From Verrucomicrobiia bacterium (GTDB lineage: Bacteria; Verrucomicrobiota; Verrucomicrobiia; Limisphaerales; UBA1319), in contig JADGRT010000221.1 of NCBI GenBank assembly GCA_017880715.1, positions 1-5,676 of the forward strand: a stretch of 5,676 nucleotides of DNA. Reading direction: 5' to 3'. Every line of letters starts with the position of its first letter. The stretch's first letter is position 1. Positions 5,655-5,676 of the stretch are shown here, piece after piece. The position numbers and the translations under genes were made by a program. The notes under the pieces are model-generated. The model did no database searches. It saw only the letters and a program-made list of their open reading frames with translations, and was not told where the DNA came from.

Positions 5655-5676
5655 ATGCAGCGCCACCGCATGGTCC
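5655..5676 (+). CDS. Possible start of the next gene (truncated by window end)
   Basis: An ATG 20 nt after the permease stop opens a frame reading MQRHRMV to the window edge. An ABC ATPase gene would be expected here if the transporter genes form an operon, but seven codons show no domain and no clear Shine-Dalgarno precedes them. This is a positional guess only. Confidence 0.15.

Overview
The window looks like a chromosomal segment of a GC-rich Gram-negative bacterium, most likely Verrucomicrobiota (Pedosphaera/Limisphaera-like). That placement is inferred from the short hairpin repeats with fixed TCC/GGA loops between genes, the secreted twin-arginine xylose-isomerase-like TIM-barrel protein, and a short DivIC/FtsB gene with a 'DPKTVERQARESLGY' tail. 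I could run no taxonomic search.

Layout: 1-129 is the 3' end of a UvrA gene cut by the window edge. 130-612 has no gene but holds a MITE-like element (221-460) with 14-bp perfect terminal inverted repeats, near-identical 8-bp flanking repeats, and an inner mirror-symmetric cluster of four hairpins (262-394). 613-1578 (+) encodes an exported sugar phosphate isomerase/epimerase-like protein. 1588-1920 (-) encodes an FtsB/DivIC division protein and converges on the previous gene with a 9-nt gap. 1921-2154 is a divergent spacer. 2155-3636 (+) encodes BioA, the 7,8-diaminopelargonate synthase of biotin synthesis. 3637-3900 is a spacer with a perfect 42-bp palindrome 12 nt after the bioA stop. 3925-5634 (+) encodes a fused, two-domain ABC permease of the Fe(III)/thiamine/phosphonate type. 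The last 42 bases may begin another gene.

The genes serve unrelated tasks (DNA repair, a putative exported carbohydrate enzyme, cell division, biotin synthesis, import). They do not form one operon; each appears to be its own unit or the edge of a unit outside the window. The most unusual content is in the spacers: the nested inverted-repeat element and the 42-bp palindrome. I found no rRNA or tRNA gene, CRISPR array, complete insertion sequence with a transposase, or recognisable defence system.
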